DNA from: a virus
Virus record (IMG/VR): IMGVR_UViG_3300033148_006661
Span: 1 to 46,070 of that record
Direction: 5' to 3' (one strand)
Length of the DNA stretch: 46,070 nucleotides
The translations under genes were made by a program, and so were the position numbers. This document shows, one piece after another, positions 6,623 through 12,966 of this stretch; positions within the stretch are counted from its first letter, which is position 1, and every line of letters starts with the position of its first letter. A model generated the notes under the pieces. That model was given only the letters and a program-made list of their open reading frames with translations. It had not been told where the DNA came from and searched no databases.

Positions 6623-6858
6623 CTACTCATTTGGTCTGCTCTTATTTCCCAGAGCATGTCATTATAATCATGTCCTAAGTCTTCACATTCACACTCGTCT
6701 AATGATATATCCATAACAATTTCATTACATTTTGGACACTCAACTAATAAGGAGTCTCCATGTATGTTTCTTGCTAAATATATTCTAAACATTCCGTGAC
6801 CACAAGCCTCATCGGGATGAGATTCTTCAACACCACAATATATCCTTTCTTTACTCAT
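6619..6858 (-). CDS. Zinc-binding protein, 79 aa
   Basis: The start is ATG 6858, after GGATGATAGAG, because the longer frame runs through the upstream gene. The product has C9, C-G-H near 18-20 and C-P-K-C-N near 41-45, then C and E-C-E near 57-59. The number and spacing of Cys and His suggest two zinc sites. The C-terminal part is acidic and helical. Function unknown. Confidence 0.65.
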   Translation of the reverse strand: MSKERIYCGVEESHPDEACGHGMFRIYLARNIHGDSLLVECPKCNEIVMDISLDECECEDLGHDYNDMLWEIRADQMSR

Positions 6859-7048
6859 CTCTATCATCCTCAAAATTTGAACGTTTATATGTCCGTAAAT
6901 AAGCTTCACCCCAAGCATTGCCACATTCTTGACAATAGTCTTGTATCTCTAAACAAACATGACTATCATCCCAGCTATAGACTTGTAATAATGTCTCTTG
7001 TAAAGCTTCGCAATGCTCACATTTTTCAGATTCTTTATTATCGTTCAT
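6851..7048 (-). CDS. Zinc-ribbon protein, 65 aa, first gene of a leftward transcript
   Basis: C-E-H-C at about 10-13 and C-Q-E-C-G at about 39-43 form a standard two-knuckle zinc ribbon. It is the first gene after a promoter region at about 7077. Its C-terminal E-D-D-R-D-E is encoded by the ribosome site and start of the next gene. It could be a transcription regulator, as many viral zinc ribbons are, but no specific family is visible. Confidence 0.7.
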   Translation of the reverse strand: MNDNKESEKCEHCEALQETLLQVYSWDDSHVCLEIQDYCQECGNAWGEAYLRTYKRSNFEDDRDE

Positions 7049-7076
7049 TTTTATCTATCAAACTATTAATTTCTGT

Positions 7077-7087
7077 CTATAAAAGTC
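7077..7087 (-). promoter_or_regulatory. Leftward TATA-like box
   Basis: Read on the minus strand, CTTTTATAG lies about 36 bases before the ATG at 7048, the position expected of an archaeal TATA box with a leader of a few bases. No BRE can be assigned with confidence. Confidence 0.5.
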
Positions 7088-7140
7088 TATTCTTCGCAGT
7101 TCTTCTAATTGATTAGATGGTCGATTGTACTAATAGAAAC

Positions 7141-7150
7141 CTTTAAATAT
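7141..7150 (+). promoter_or_regulatory. Rightward TATA box for the lone plus-strand early gene
   Basis: CTTTAAATAT lies so that its first T (7142) is exactly 30 bases before ATG 7172, matching the spacing at other leaderless starts in this window (21064 to 21094, 13552 to 13583). This spacing decides the start of the following gene. Confidence 0.65.
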
Positions 7151-7171
7151 AATTAGATGGGTACTTGTTAC

Positions 7172-7459
7172 ATGACTGATATGAAAGTAAAGCCTAAAAA
7201 GAGAAGAGGAGAAATCAGACAAGACTTTTACGGAACATGGTTTATAATATTGAAGGAAGGACATGATGAAAGATTTGTAGGGAGACTATTACCAGAAGAA
7301 TTTGAAAGAGTAATGGAAGGAGAAAAACGTCAATGTGAAAGAACAAGAGGACTAATATATAAAAGAGGAAAAAAGATTTGGTTAGAAAGAGATGTAGATA
7401 AAGAATTGGATATAAATCAAGTATGGACACTAAGTGTAAATCCATTCATCTTAAACTGA
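7172..7459 (+). CDS. Basic hypothetical protein, 95 aa, lone plus-strand gene
   Basis: An ATG at 7157 opens the frame but lies only 15 bases from the TATA box, inside the promoter. ATG 7172 fits a leaderless transcript. The product starts with a basic segment (K-V-K-P-K-K-R-R), then strands with G-T-W-F-I-I-L-K and a helix E-E-F-E-R-V-M-E, and is basic overall. It ends nine bases into the convergent minus gene. Its opposite orientation suggests independent, perhaps regulatory, expression. Not recognised. Confidence 0.65.
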   Translation: MTDMKVKPKKRRGEIRQDFYGTWFIILKEGHDERFVGRLLPEEFERVMEGEKRQCERTRGLIYKRGKKIWLERDVDKELDINQVWTLSVNPFILN

Positions 7460-7618
7460 CTTTATATACCCTCTTTTAATCAGTTCTTCATTTTTGTTTC
7501 TCTTGCTTGGAGGGGTATAACAATTAGAACAAAGACGATATGAACGAGAACTTCCAGAATCTATAATATAATGATGCTTATCATCAGATAAATCAGTTCT
7601 ACAACCAAAACATATCAT
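7451..7618 (-). CDS. Small zinc-knuckle protein with R-G-Y-I-K tail, 55 aa
   Basis: C-F-G-C at 3-6, paired His near 15-16 and C-S-N-C-Y at 30-34 give a zinc-binding layout reminiscent of a shortened HNH-type knuckle, but no catalytic His-Asn pair can be assigned. The C-terminus is E-L-I-K-R-G-Y-I-K-S-V, one of the clearest copies of the shared tail. The ATG overlaps the upstream stop as ATGA. Confidence 0.65.
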   Translation of the reverse strand: MICFGCRTDLSDDKHHYIIDSGSSRSYRLCSNCYTPPSKRNKNEELIKRGYIKSV

Positions 7619-8118
7619 TTCATGTAGCCTCTTTCTATCAGTTTCTGTAACACTGAGTCTATGACGACTTGTCTTGTAATAAAACCTTCTCTTGTATATA
7701 AACTCATTATTTGACCATCTGGTCTTAATTGTAACTCTGGGTCAAAATCATGACTATCACGCCACAAATCTTTTTCATCTACAAGTATTAAATCAAAACT
7801 ACTACCACGTAAAACATAAGGTAATGCAAAATAAATTGCTGGATAAATACAACGAAGTTCTGTTACTAACCGATGAAGTTCTTGTTTAGCACATTCAAGC
7901 ATGGCTTGATTTGGACTTACAAACAATATTCTACTGTCTTGATTTTGAATGAAATTAAGTATTCCTTTAAGAAGTAAAACTGTGGTCTTACCATCTTGTC
8001 TATTACAACCAAGAGCATAATGTCCGTTAGCATAAAGGACTCTTTTTTGCATGTCCGTTAATTCATATCCAAGTCTTTCTTTCACTATTTCAATAAATGC
8101 TGAAGCGGTTCTATCCAT
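7615..8118 (-). CDS. Orphan terminase-like P-loop ATPase domain, 167 aa
   Basis: Walker A is G-C-N-R-Q-D-G-K-T-T near residues 37-46, the R-Q-x-G-K-T form typical of terminase large subunits and related ATPases. A Q-motif-like L-T-D-M-Q-K-R-V-L precedes it near 20-28, and Walker B is L-I-L-V-D-E near 109-114. A full large terminase is usually 400-600 residues with a C-terminal RNase H nuclease, and that domain is absent here. The protein ends instead in L-I-E-R-G-Y-M-K, shared with its small neighbours. It may be a degenerate packaging ATPase, an accessory ATPase or a regulator. It is not next to the portal. Confidence 0.7.
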   Translation of the reverse strand: MDRTASAFIEIVKERLGYELTDMQKRVLYANGHYALGCNRQDGKTTVLLLKGILNFIQNQDSRILFVSPNQAMLECAKQELHRLVTELRCIYPAIYFALPYVLRGSSFDLILVDEKDLWRDSHDFDPELQLRPDGQIMSLYTREGFITRQVVIDSVLQKLIERGYMK

Positions 8119-8317
8119 TTTTCATATACCCTCTTTTAATCAATTTTTGTTCTTCTGATAATATTGGCATAGAACAGTTCTCTTCAAAATTGGGAAGGGC
8201 TTTGAGTTCATCAAGGCACTCATCACAAAATTCAACAACAGCTCCTAAAAAACCACCTACACTCACATGGGGAACAACTTTTCCACATCTATCACAAATT
8301 GGGTTATCATCGGTCAT
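8111..8317 (-). CDS. Zinc-ribbon protein with R-G-Y-M-K tail, 68 aa
   Basis: C-D-R-C-G near 8-12 and C-D-E-C near 31-34 form a zinc ribbon separated by a glycine-rich beta loop (G-G-F-L-G-A-V-V). The rest is acidic and ends Q-K-L-I-K-R-G-Y-M-K-N-G. The start is set at the TGATG overlap; an ATG one codon earlier is equally possible. The function is unknown. Confidence 0.65.
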   Translation of the reverse strand: MTDDNPICDRCGKVVPHVSVGGFLGAVVEFCDECLDELKALPNFEENCSMPILSEEQKLIKRGYMKNG

Positions 8318-8475
8318 CATTTCATATAACCTCTTAATATAAGTTGATAGTCTTTATCATCCTTTTTCATCTCTTCGTGACAAGACACACAAAGATAGTA
8401 ATAACTCCCACTACTAACATATACTTTATGTGCTACTAAAGTTATTATCTTTTTACAATGCCTACACTGTGCCAT
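8317..8475 (-). CDS. Small zinc-ribbon protein with R-G-Y-M-K tail, 52 aa
   Basis: C-R-H-C near 4-7 and C-V-S-C-H near 29-33 flank a beta hairpin rich in Val and Tyr, a typical mini zinc ribbon. The C-terminus is Q-L-I-L-R-G-Y-M-K. Three bases separate it from the upstream stop. Its terminal codons contain the AGAGGT site that serves the next gene. Confidence 0.65.
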   Translation of the reverse strand: MAQCRHCKKIITLVAHKVYVSSGSYYYLCVSCHEEMKKDDKDYQLILRGYMK

Positions 8476-8478
8476 TTA

Positions 8479-8871
8479 TTACACCCACATTATCGTTGCT
8501 CGGACATCTTCATCAAATTCAGAGTAGTATGCGTAATCATATGGAAATCCATCCAAATCACTTATGTATCCTCTCATATCTTCTGGAAAATAAGTGAATT
8601 TTTCTCCAAAGTCTCGAAGTATTTTATCCCATAATTTAGGTGTAATTGTCCATGCTTTGACTTTAGAATTTAACCAACTCATATGTTCTTCATATGCGTC
8701 AAAATGGTATTTTTGAATGATATAACAAATATCATCTGGTGTATGTCTTTCTCCTAATTCATTTCTGATATATTCAAAAAAACCACTACCATAATCACCA
8801 CTAAGCTTATCCACAAAAATCCATTCATCATCTATTAGTCTTTCAACTAATATAGCCCAACTGATACTCAT
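8479..8871 (-). CDS. Hypothetical acidic protein, 130 aa
   Basis: Not recognised. The product is rich in aromatic and acidic residues, with segments such as W-T-I-T-P-K-L-W and Y-D-Y-A-Y-Y near the end, and no Cys pairs or hydrophobic span. The ATG overlaps the upstream stop as ATGA. The high Asp/Glu/Tyr content would suit a nucleic-acid mimic or a protein-binding role, though this is only a guess. Confidence 0.65.
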   Translation of the reverse strand: MSISWAILVERLIDDEWIFVDKLSGDYGSGFFEYIRNELGERHTPDDICYIIQKYHFDAYEEHMSWLNSKVKAWTITPKLWDKILRDFGEKFTYFPEDMRGYISDLDGFPYDYAYYSEFDEDVRATIMWV

Positions 8872-9026
8872 TTAACATAACCTCTACTTTTGAGTTCCTC
8901 TTTTTCACTGTCATAATTTCCATTAATCATATCAGAAAACTCCTTTATACATTTATGACATAGTCTTTTCTTATCAGCTGGTTTGCCACATCTCCAACAT
9001 GTGTAAATAAAAAGATAATCACTCAT
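8868..9026 (-). CDS. Small zinc-ribbon protein with R-G-Y-V-K tail, 52 aa
   Basis: C-W-R-C-G at 10-14 and C-H-K-C at 23-26 form a tight zinc knuckle pair. An acidic helix follows and the protein ends E-E-L-K-S-R-G-Y-V-K. The codons of this tail differ from those of the other copies, so the peptide itself seems conserved. It overlaps the upstream gene by eight bases. Confidence 0.65.
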   Translation of the reverse strand: MSDYLFIYTCWRCGKPADKKRLCHKCIKEFSDMINGNYDSEKEELKSRGYVK

Positions 9027-9225
9027 CTTCTTCAGCTCCAGCAAACTCGTCTATGAATTGTTTTAAGTCATCTTCATGCATACCCGCTTCGTTGTTATCT
9101 ATGGCACAGTTAATAAGATTTATTGCCCTAACAAGTACTTGATTATATTCGTCTCCAAGTAAATCTCTAATTTGAGCTATTCTATCTATCGCTATACATA
9201 ATTTTAATTCTTGGTCAGCGTACAT
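9019..9225 (-). CDS. Hypothetical helical protein, 68 aa
   Basis: An all-helical acidic protein (D-E-Y-N-Q-V-L-V-R-A-I-N-L-I and A-G-M-H-E-D-D-L-K). I set the start at ATG 9225, one base after the upstream stop; an ATG three codons earlier overlaps the upstream gene and lies too close to its AAGGAG site. The C-terminal E-E-D-E overlaps the next start. No family recognised. Confidence 0.55.
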   Translation of the reverse strand: MYADQELKLCIAIDRIAQIRDLLGDEYNQVLVRAINLINCAIDNNEAGMHEDDLKQFIDEFAGAEEDE

Positions 9226-9226
9226 T

Positions 9227-9364
9227 TTAATCATCTCTCCTTTTACTTAGAAATTCACCTAATCTAATAAGTCTTGACTTGAGTCCGTCTAAGTCTTCTC
9301 TTACATACTCATGTCTAATATCCCATATCAGTTCTTCAATAGCTTCTTTATGATTATCATCCAT
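9227..9364 (-). CDS. Small helical hypothetical protein, 45 aa
   Basis: A 45-residue charged helix (E-A-I-E-E-L-I-W-D-I and D-G-L-K-S-R-L-I-R-L) ending K-R-R-D-D. It begins eight bases inside the upstream zinc-ribbon gene, the same overlap geometry as its neighbours. Likely a small binding adaptor; no motif assigns a function. Confidence 0.55.
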   Translation of the reverse strand: MDDNHKEAIEELIWDIRHEYVREDLDGLKSRLIRLGEFLSKRRDD

Positions 9365-9554
9365 CTGGAAACATCTCCTTATCATCGTTGGAATAATATT
9401 CTCTTACAAATGTCCAATCAGCTCTAGTATCACAGACTTTACAAACCCATCTACAAGTAGCTTCAATTTTGTATCTATCAACATAATCAATGTGGTCAAT
9501 CTCAAGAAAGGATTCTTGTTTGACACCACATAGATTACATAATTCTTTTGTCAT
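9357..9554 (-). CDS. Zinc-ribbon protein, 65 aa
   Basis: C-N-L-C-G at 6-10 and C-K-V-C at 38-41, with another Cys at 34, give a zinc ribbon with a beta hairpin between the knuckles. It follows the upstream gene with a TAATG overlap and a GAGGTG site. The C-terminus is acidic. Probably a nucleic-acid or protein adaptor; not assignable further. Confidence 0.65.
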   Translation of the reverse strand: MTKELCNLCGVKQESFLEIDHIDYVDRYKIEATCRWVCKVCDTRADWTFVREYYSNDDKEMFPDG

Positions 9555-9745
9555 TAAAACACCTCTGAATGAGTTGAATCATTATTGAAATCCCAATCTG
9601 GAATATTAGAAGTGATAAAATCTTCAACTTCTTCATAATCTTCAAACTCATAAACACTTGTTGTAAAAGCATTACCCATAAAAGATATTTTAAACACATA
9701 GTGACAATCATGCAATCCTTTATGATATTGGTATATTCTTTTCAT
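9554..9745 (-). CDS. Hypothetical protein, 63 aa
   Basis: The start is set at ATG 9745, after the upstream stop, rather than at a TTG nine bases earlier. Strand-strand-helix order is predicted (Y-V-F-K-I-S-F, F-T-T-S-V-Y-E-F, E-E-V-E-D-F-I), resembling the other value-then-helix minis in this array. No function recognised. Confidence 0.6.
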   Translation of the reverse strand: MKRIYQYHKGLHDCHYVFKISFMGNAFTTSVYEFEDYEEVEDFITSNIPDWDFNNDSTHSEVF

Positions 9746-9750
9746 CTTAA

Positions 9751-9921
9751 TCAACAGCTCCTATGTTCCTCTATTTCTTCTTTAGTTATGTATTCATTAC
9801 AACCTTCACAAAAGTAGCCTTCAAATTCTTGTATCTCTATCCATTCTTGTTGTACTGGATAATCACAACTATTCAATGGAACTGAGATGGTAGCAGAATA
9901 AACTCTGCTTATTTCTGCCAT
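9751..9921 (-). CDS. Small zinc-finger-like protein, 56 aa
   Basis: The C-terminal third holds C-E-G-C-N-E-Y followed by H-R-S-C, a C-x2-C...H-x2-C finger; the N-terminal two thirds are beta-rich with Cys19. The start lies at ATG 9921 in a TGATG overlap. An ATG one codon upstream is the alternative. It is likely a treble-clef or knuckle-type zinc site in a small adaptor. Confidence 0.6.
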   Translation of the reverse strand: MAEISRVYSATISVPLNSCDYPVQQEWIEIQEFEGYFCEGCNEYITKEEIEEHRSC

Positions 9922-10082
9922 CATAATCTACCATCCAACAGTTCGTCTATTTCAACAAGCAGTTTCTTAATCTTATAGAAATTCTTTATGGTAGCTGGTT
10001 TCCACCCTTCTTCCTTAATCATTCTATCAAGATAATCTTTTGCTTGAACAAATAAAACCTTTAATTCACTCTTATTGGTCAT
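9921..10082 (-). CDS. Small basic helical protein, 53 aa
   Basis: The product is helical and basic with W-K-P-A-T-I-K-N-F-Y-K-I-K-K near the middle, a helix-turn-helix-like stretch followed by an acidic leucine-rich end. A DNA-binding role is possible but the frame is too short for a confident HTH call. It overlaps both neighbours by three or fewer bases. Confidence 0.55.
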   Translation of the reverse strand: MTNKSELKVLFVQAKDYLDRMIKEEGWKPATIKNFYKIKKLLVEIDELLDGRL

Positions 10083-10261
10083 ACTATACCCAACTCCTCT
10101 AAATCACTCATTTTTATGGTCACCGTATCCTTGTCGTATTCTTCCCATTCATCTGTTTCGGCATTGTATCTCATTGTAGTGACATCTACATCTATGTAAG
10201 TATCTCTACAAGTAACTGACCAATATAAGAAAGTCTTACGTAATTCTCCATGCTCGGTCAT
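10079..10261 (-). CDS. Hypothetical protein, 60 aa
   Basis: A beta-rich acidic protein with an early Trp-Ser-Val strand and a strand pair D-V-D-V-T-T-M-R-Y...T-V-T-I-K-M, ending in an L-E-E-L-G helix. It overlaps the upstream stop by one base and the downstream start by four. No family recognised. Confidence 0.6.
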   Translation of the reverse strand: MTEHGELRKTFLYWSVTCRDTYIDVDVTTMRYNAETDEWEEYDKDTVTIKMSDLEELGIV

Positions 10262-10518
10262 CAGTATTTCACTCTCTCTATTGTTATGTTATCGCCACGG
10301 ATGTTAAATTTTTCATCAATAGATATATTGACTTGTTCTCCACCCAGAGTAAATAATCTTACCACATGAATTTGTTGTGGCTCATTATATTCTTCGTCTG
10401 GTATGTTTTTCAAGACGACTATTGCAGTATCTATACTATGATTTACATAAAGCGTCTCATAGCTTTCTCCGTACCAGTCATCAATCCTCTTTTTCCATTT
10501 TTCTGGTAGTGTTCTCAT
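10261..10518 (-). CDS. Hypothetical protein, 85 aa
   Basis: The start is set at ATG 10518, in an ATGA overlap with the upstream stop. The longer frame runs into the upstream gene. It predicts an N-terminal helix with W-K-K-R-I-D-D-W, then five or six beta strands (A-I-V-V-L, I-H-V-V-R-L-F, V-N-I-S-I). Not recognised. Confidence 0.6.
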   Translation of the reverse strand: MRTLPEKWKKRIDDWYGESYETLYVNHSIDTAIVVLKNIPDEEYNEPQQIHVVRLFTLGGEQVNISIDEKFNIRGDNITIERVKY

Positions 10519-11402
10519 TTCGATTCGCCTTCCATTTCTCTCTTCAACAGATAGTCGTTCCACTTCGAGAAGTTTCTTATAGCATCAGTTCTGGATAGTT
10601 CAGCATTTTTGTACCATTGTAACATCTGTTTCTCATGTTTGATTCTTTCGATGTTATCTCTACAAGATTTCTTCTTTCTATCCACAGCAAACTTTGTGTC
10701 TCTGAAATTATACTCATCAAATCTATGTGTCTTCTCGAACTTAATTTCCTCGCTTTCCTTTATGAATGATTTTAGTTTCTTATGATATTCGTCTAATATC
10801 AATAAATCTCTCTCATAAGGTAAGGTTTCTTGGTCTTTATCAAAGACACTCATAGCAAGTGTTTTTGTCCATTCATCAGTCATTTCATTGTGTTCTTTAA
10901 CATCTTCAATGAACACCCATTTACCATCTTCGTTCTTGGTCACTAATTCATATTCCATCGACATGAATACTATTGGTGTAGTACCTCTCCATTCATTTTC
11001 TTCTTCGCTGGGAGTACTCCAATACCCACCCCAATGTATGTTATAGTAATGTCCATTCTCTTTAGCAAATAGAACTCTGAAATGTTGTTTCTTTCCTTTA
11101 CCATGTTTAACAACAACCATATTGTAATCTATCTTATCTACATATTCAATAGGTATAGCTTCATCTTTAGGTAAAGGTACAGTACTATTAGTAGAACTAT
11201 ATCCACCATAGTAATTAGCTTGTTTCCATACACAGTCATCTACACTATAAAACTCAAAAGGGTTATCTCTTTCCATACCTTGAAAAGTGTTGATAACTTT
11301 CCCTTTCTCATCTTTTTCGTCTTCATAGGTTGTCCTTTTACAAGCATATGATTTAGATTTCTTAAAACCATATACCATGATTCCATCGACTTTAATTTCC
11401 AT
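10515..11402 (-). CDS. Hypothetical protein, 295 aa
   Basis: This is the longest gene of the leftward array and matches no family I can name. The N-terminal 170 residues are beta-rich and aromatic (Y-Y-G-G-Y, H-W-G-G-Y-W), the C-terminal 110 a charged helical region with many Lys and Glu. No Walker, nuclease or zinc motif is visible. It overlaps its upstream neighbour by 11 bases. Confidence 0.7.
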   Translation of the reverse strand: MEIKVDGIMVYGFKKSKSYACKRTTYEDEKDEKGKVINTFQGMERDNPFEFYSVDDCVWKQANYYGGYSSTNSTVPLPKDEAIPIEYVDKIDYNMVVVKHGKGKKQHFRVLFAKENGHYYNIHWGGYWSTPSEEENEWRGTTPIVFMSMEYELVTKNEDGKWVFIEDVKEHNEMTDEWTKTLAMSVFDKDQETLPYERDLLILDEYHKKLKSFIKESEEIKFEKTHRFDEYNFRDTKFAVDRKKKSCRDNIERIKHEKQMLQWYKNAELSRTDAIRNFSKWNDYLLKREMEGESK

Positions 11403-11622
11403 CTTTCATCAATCCTTTCTCTTTGAGTTCTTTGTCAGTTTTGGTTAGCTCATAAGTACCATCGTTAATCCCGTCTAAGATTCCGCTAACCTTTTTGAAC
11501 TCTTTCTCAGCCAACTCTCGTTGGGTTTCATTTCCTTGTACATACCACTCAGCATAGAGAGGTAACAAATTACACCATTTGGGTGCAATGTTCAGTGTTT
11601 CTGATTTCTTTTCTTCACTCAT
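11392..11622 (-). CDS. Hypothetical protein with degenerate K-G-L-M-K tail, 76 aa
   Basis: The start is ATG 11622, with a GGTGAAGAAG site that also encodes the G-E-E-D-E end of the upstream protein. The product is helical with W-C near 17-18 and ends K-E-L-K-E-K-G-L-M-K-D-G-N, a diverged form of the shared tail. Function unknown. Confidence 0.6.
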   Translation of the reverse strand: MSEEKKSETLNIAPKWCNLLPLYAEWYVQGNETQRELAEKEFKKVSGILDGINDGTYELTKTDKELKEKGLMKDGN

Positions 11623-11812
11623 CTTCTTCACCGTATATTAGTCCATAAATATCTGTTCTATAAGCAGTATCAAACATGGCTATTAGTATCTTAAAGTCTT
11701 TCTCTAACGAAACACCTTCGAATCTTTTATGAGCATCTTGCCATTGTTCTTCAGTTAAATAACCCATCATGTCCCATAGAACACTATTATAGATATCCAT
11801 TTTGTTTTCCAT
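11615..11812 (-). CDS. Hypothetical helical protein, 65 aa
   Basis: A helical acidic protein with L-T-E-E-Q-W-Q-D-A-H-K-R-F near residues 19-31. It begins two bases after the upstream stop and ends G-E-E-D-E, encoded by the next gene's ribosome site. Not recognised. Confidence 0.6.
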   Translation of the reverse strand: MENKMDIYNSVLWDMMGYLTEEQWQDAHKRFEGVSLEKDFKILIAMFDTAYRTDIYGLIYGEEDE

Positions 11813-11814
11813 TT

Positions 11815-12198
11815 TTATCTCATCTCCAACTCTATCAACAAGCCTTTCTGATACTTATCTATCAAAAACCGTAAATCATCTATACCATAATTCTCTGGTA
11901 CGTCTTCAATCAATGTTGATATAGTTTGTTCCTTATCATCTATTGTTGCTTCATAATAGTATATCATATCACGTCTCTCTTGTATTGTCATATTGTACAA
12001 AGCAACTAATTCTTTTCTTCTTATACTACTCTTTGGTGTTAGTTGTAACAAATGATTTAATCTTTTAGATAAAATGTTATTTAACTTTACCTTTTCATTT
12101 GCTTCCTTAACTAACCACAAATAGTCATTATCATGTACTTTTATTTTCTCAGTCATTCCAACATAACTGGTATCATATACATTTATTTTTTTATTCAT
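11815..12198 (-). CDS. Hypothetical coiled-coil protein, 127 aa
   Basis: The start is ATG 12198 after GGTGAAGAAA, not the GTG nine bases earlier. The product is largely helical with basic and leucine-rich segments (I-L-S-K-R-L-N-H-L-L-Q-L), then an R-R-K-E-L motif and an acidic C-terminus. It could be a DNA-binding or scaffold-like helical protein; no family assigned. Confidence 0.65.
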   Translation of the reverse strand: MNKKINVYDTSYVGMTEKIKVHDNDYLWLVKEANEKVKLNNILSKRLNHLLQLTPKSSIRRKELVALYNMTIQERRDMIYYYEATIDDKEQTISTLIEDVPENYGIDDLRFLIDKYQKGLLIELEMR

Positions 12199-12394
12199 TT
12201 TCTTCACCGTAATATTTTCTTCTGTATTCTTCTAATGCTTTGATTATCAATTCAGCATCTTCATCATAGAATGTGGCAGTAACTTTATACCCTTCAACGT
12301 TCTTTAGTTTCTCTATCATTTCATCAATAGCTTCATTGACAACTCGTTTGTGTAGTCCTATTATTTCGTCTGTTGTTGGTATTTTGAATGCCAT
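12191..12394 (-). CDS. Hypothetical protein, 67 aa, first gene of the main leftward operon
   Basis: An N-terminal extended segment (K-I-P-T-T-D-E-I) is followed by a long helix, a strand pair (Y-K-V-T-A-T-F-Y) and another helix. It sits 30-40 bases after a TATA-like box and so heads the leftward transcript. Ends G-E-E-N-E, overlapping the next start. Not recognised. Confidence 0.65.
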   Translation of the reverse strand: MAFKIPTTDEIIGLHKRVVNEAIDEMIEKLKNVEGYKVTATFYDEDAELIIKALEEYRRKYYGEENE

Positions 12395-12424
12395 AATATT
12401 TCTATCCTACGATTCTCGTTTGTC

Positions 12425-12434
12425 CTTTTAAACC
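12425..12434 (-). promoter_or_regulatory. TATA box of the main leftward operon
   Basis: On the minus strand GGTTTAAAAG lies about 38 bases before ATG 12394, so transcription should start about ten bases upstream of the ATG. With no other good box for several kilobases except at 4.1 and 7.1 kb, this probably drives a long early transcript. Confidence 0.6.
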
Positions 12435-12632
12435 TTTTCATTGCAGTATCTTTGCCCTCTACGAGTGGCTGTCACCATATCCATCACAATAAAAACCGTG
12501 CATCCTCTTTACTTAACTTCCTATCTAATCAATCAGACCTTTATCTATTTGTTAAAAAGTGAATGCCTTCTCGTACAGAGCTTGCGGGACTTTTTCTATA
12601 CTCAGCCTCTCTAGCTTGATAATTTAGAAATT
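12435..12632. other. Intergenic gap, no gene seen
   Basis: About 200 bases between the operon promoter and the hairpin at 12633. Base composition is slightly less AT-rich than the neighbouring genes. I see no open frame with a ribosome site and no clear repeat; an unrecognised small RNA cannot be ruled out. Confidence 0.35.
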
Positions 12633-12683
12633 CTTTTAGGAATCGTACCTATATTATATTAATTAAGGTACCATTCCTAAAAG
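12633..12683. terminator. 18-bp inverted repeat (one mismatch) at the 3' end of a leftward gene
   Basis: Arms 12633-12650 and 12666-12683 pair over 18 bases with one mismatch around a 15-base all-A/T loop. The stop codon of the 105-residue leftward gene lies in the distal arm. This could terminate or stabilise that transcript, or serve as a protein-binding palindrome; the length and AT loop are unusual for an archaeal terminator. Confidence 0.5.
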
Positions 12684-12966
12684 ATTCTTCACAGAATACT
12701 CTTAGAACTGCTGGAACAACAAAAAGCCTTGCAGACCTTGTACGAGATTCCCTTACCCACTCGTCTTTTATCTCTAAAAACCACGCTTTCTGTCTGTTAA
12801 TCTTCCCGATATACGCTGTCAATACCATTGTCTCTCTATCATAGTAAAGCCGTAGAACGTAGTAGAGCTGTGATGACCTCGTGGCATTAGCCCAACGTCT
12901 TATATCTATTGAAACCATTATTTTTTTCTTCCAGAAGGCTATTTGACTGATGGTTGGTTTTAGCAT
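12649..12966 (-). CDS. Hypothetical basic protein, 105 aa
   Basis: ATG 12966 follows an AAGGAGTGA ribosome site by about nine bases, with TATA-like CTTTAAAC further upstream. The product is basic with R-R-W-A-N-A-T-R near 23-30, strands V-L-R-L-Y-Y and V-L-T-A-Y-I-G, and R-E-S-R-T-R-S-A-R-L-F in the C-terminal half. The clustered arginines and aromatic strands would suit nucleic-acid binding. Codon use is less AT-biased than its neighbours. The last residues fall in the hairpin. Function unknown. Confidence 0.55.
   Translation of the reverse strand: MLKPTISQIAFWKKKIMVSIDIRRWANATRSSQLYYVLRLYYDRETMVLTAYIGKINRQKAWFLEIKDEWVRESRTRSARLFVVPAVLRVFCEESFRNGTLINII

Noticed and set aside
7157-7171. ATG 7157 as the start of the plus-strand early gene
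   Set aside because: It lies only about 15 bases from the TATA box, before the expected transcription start; ATG 7172 fits the spacing used by other genes.
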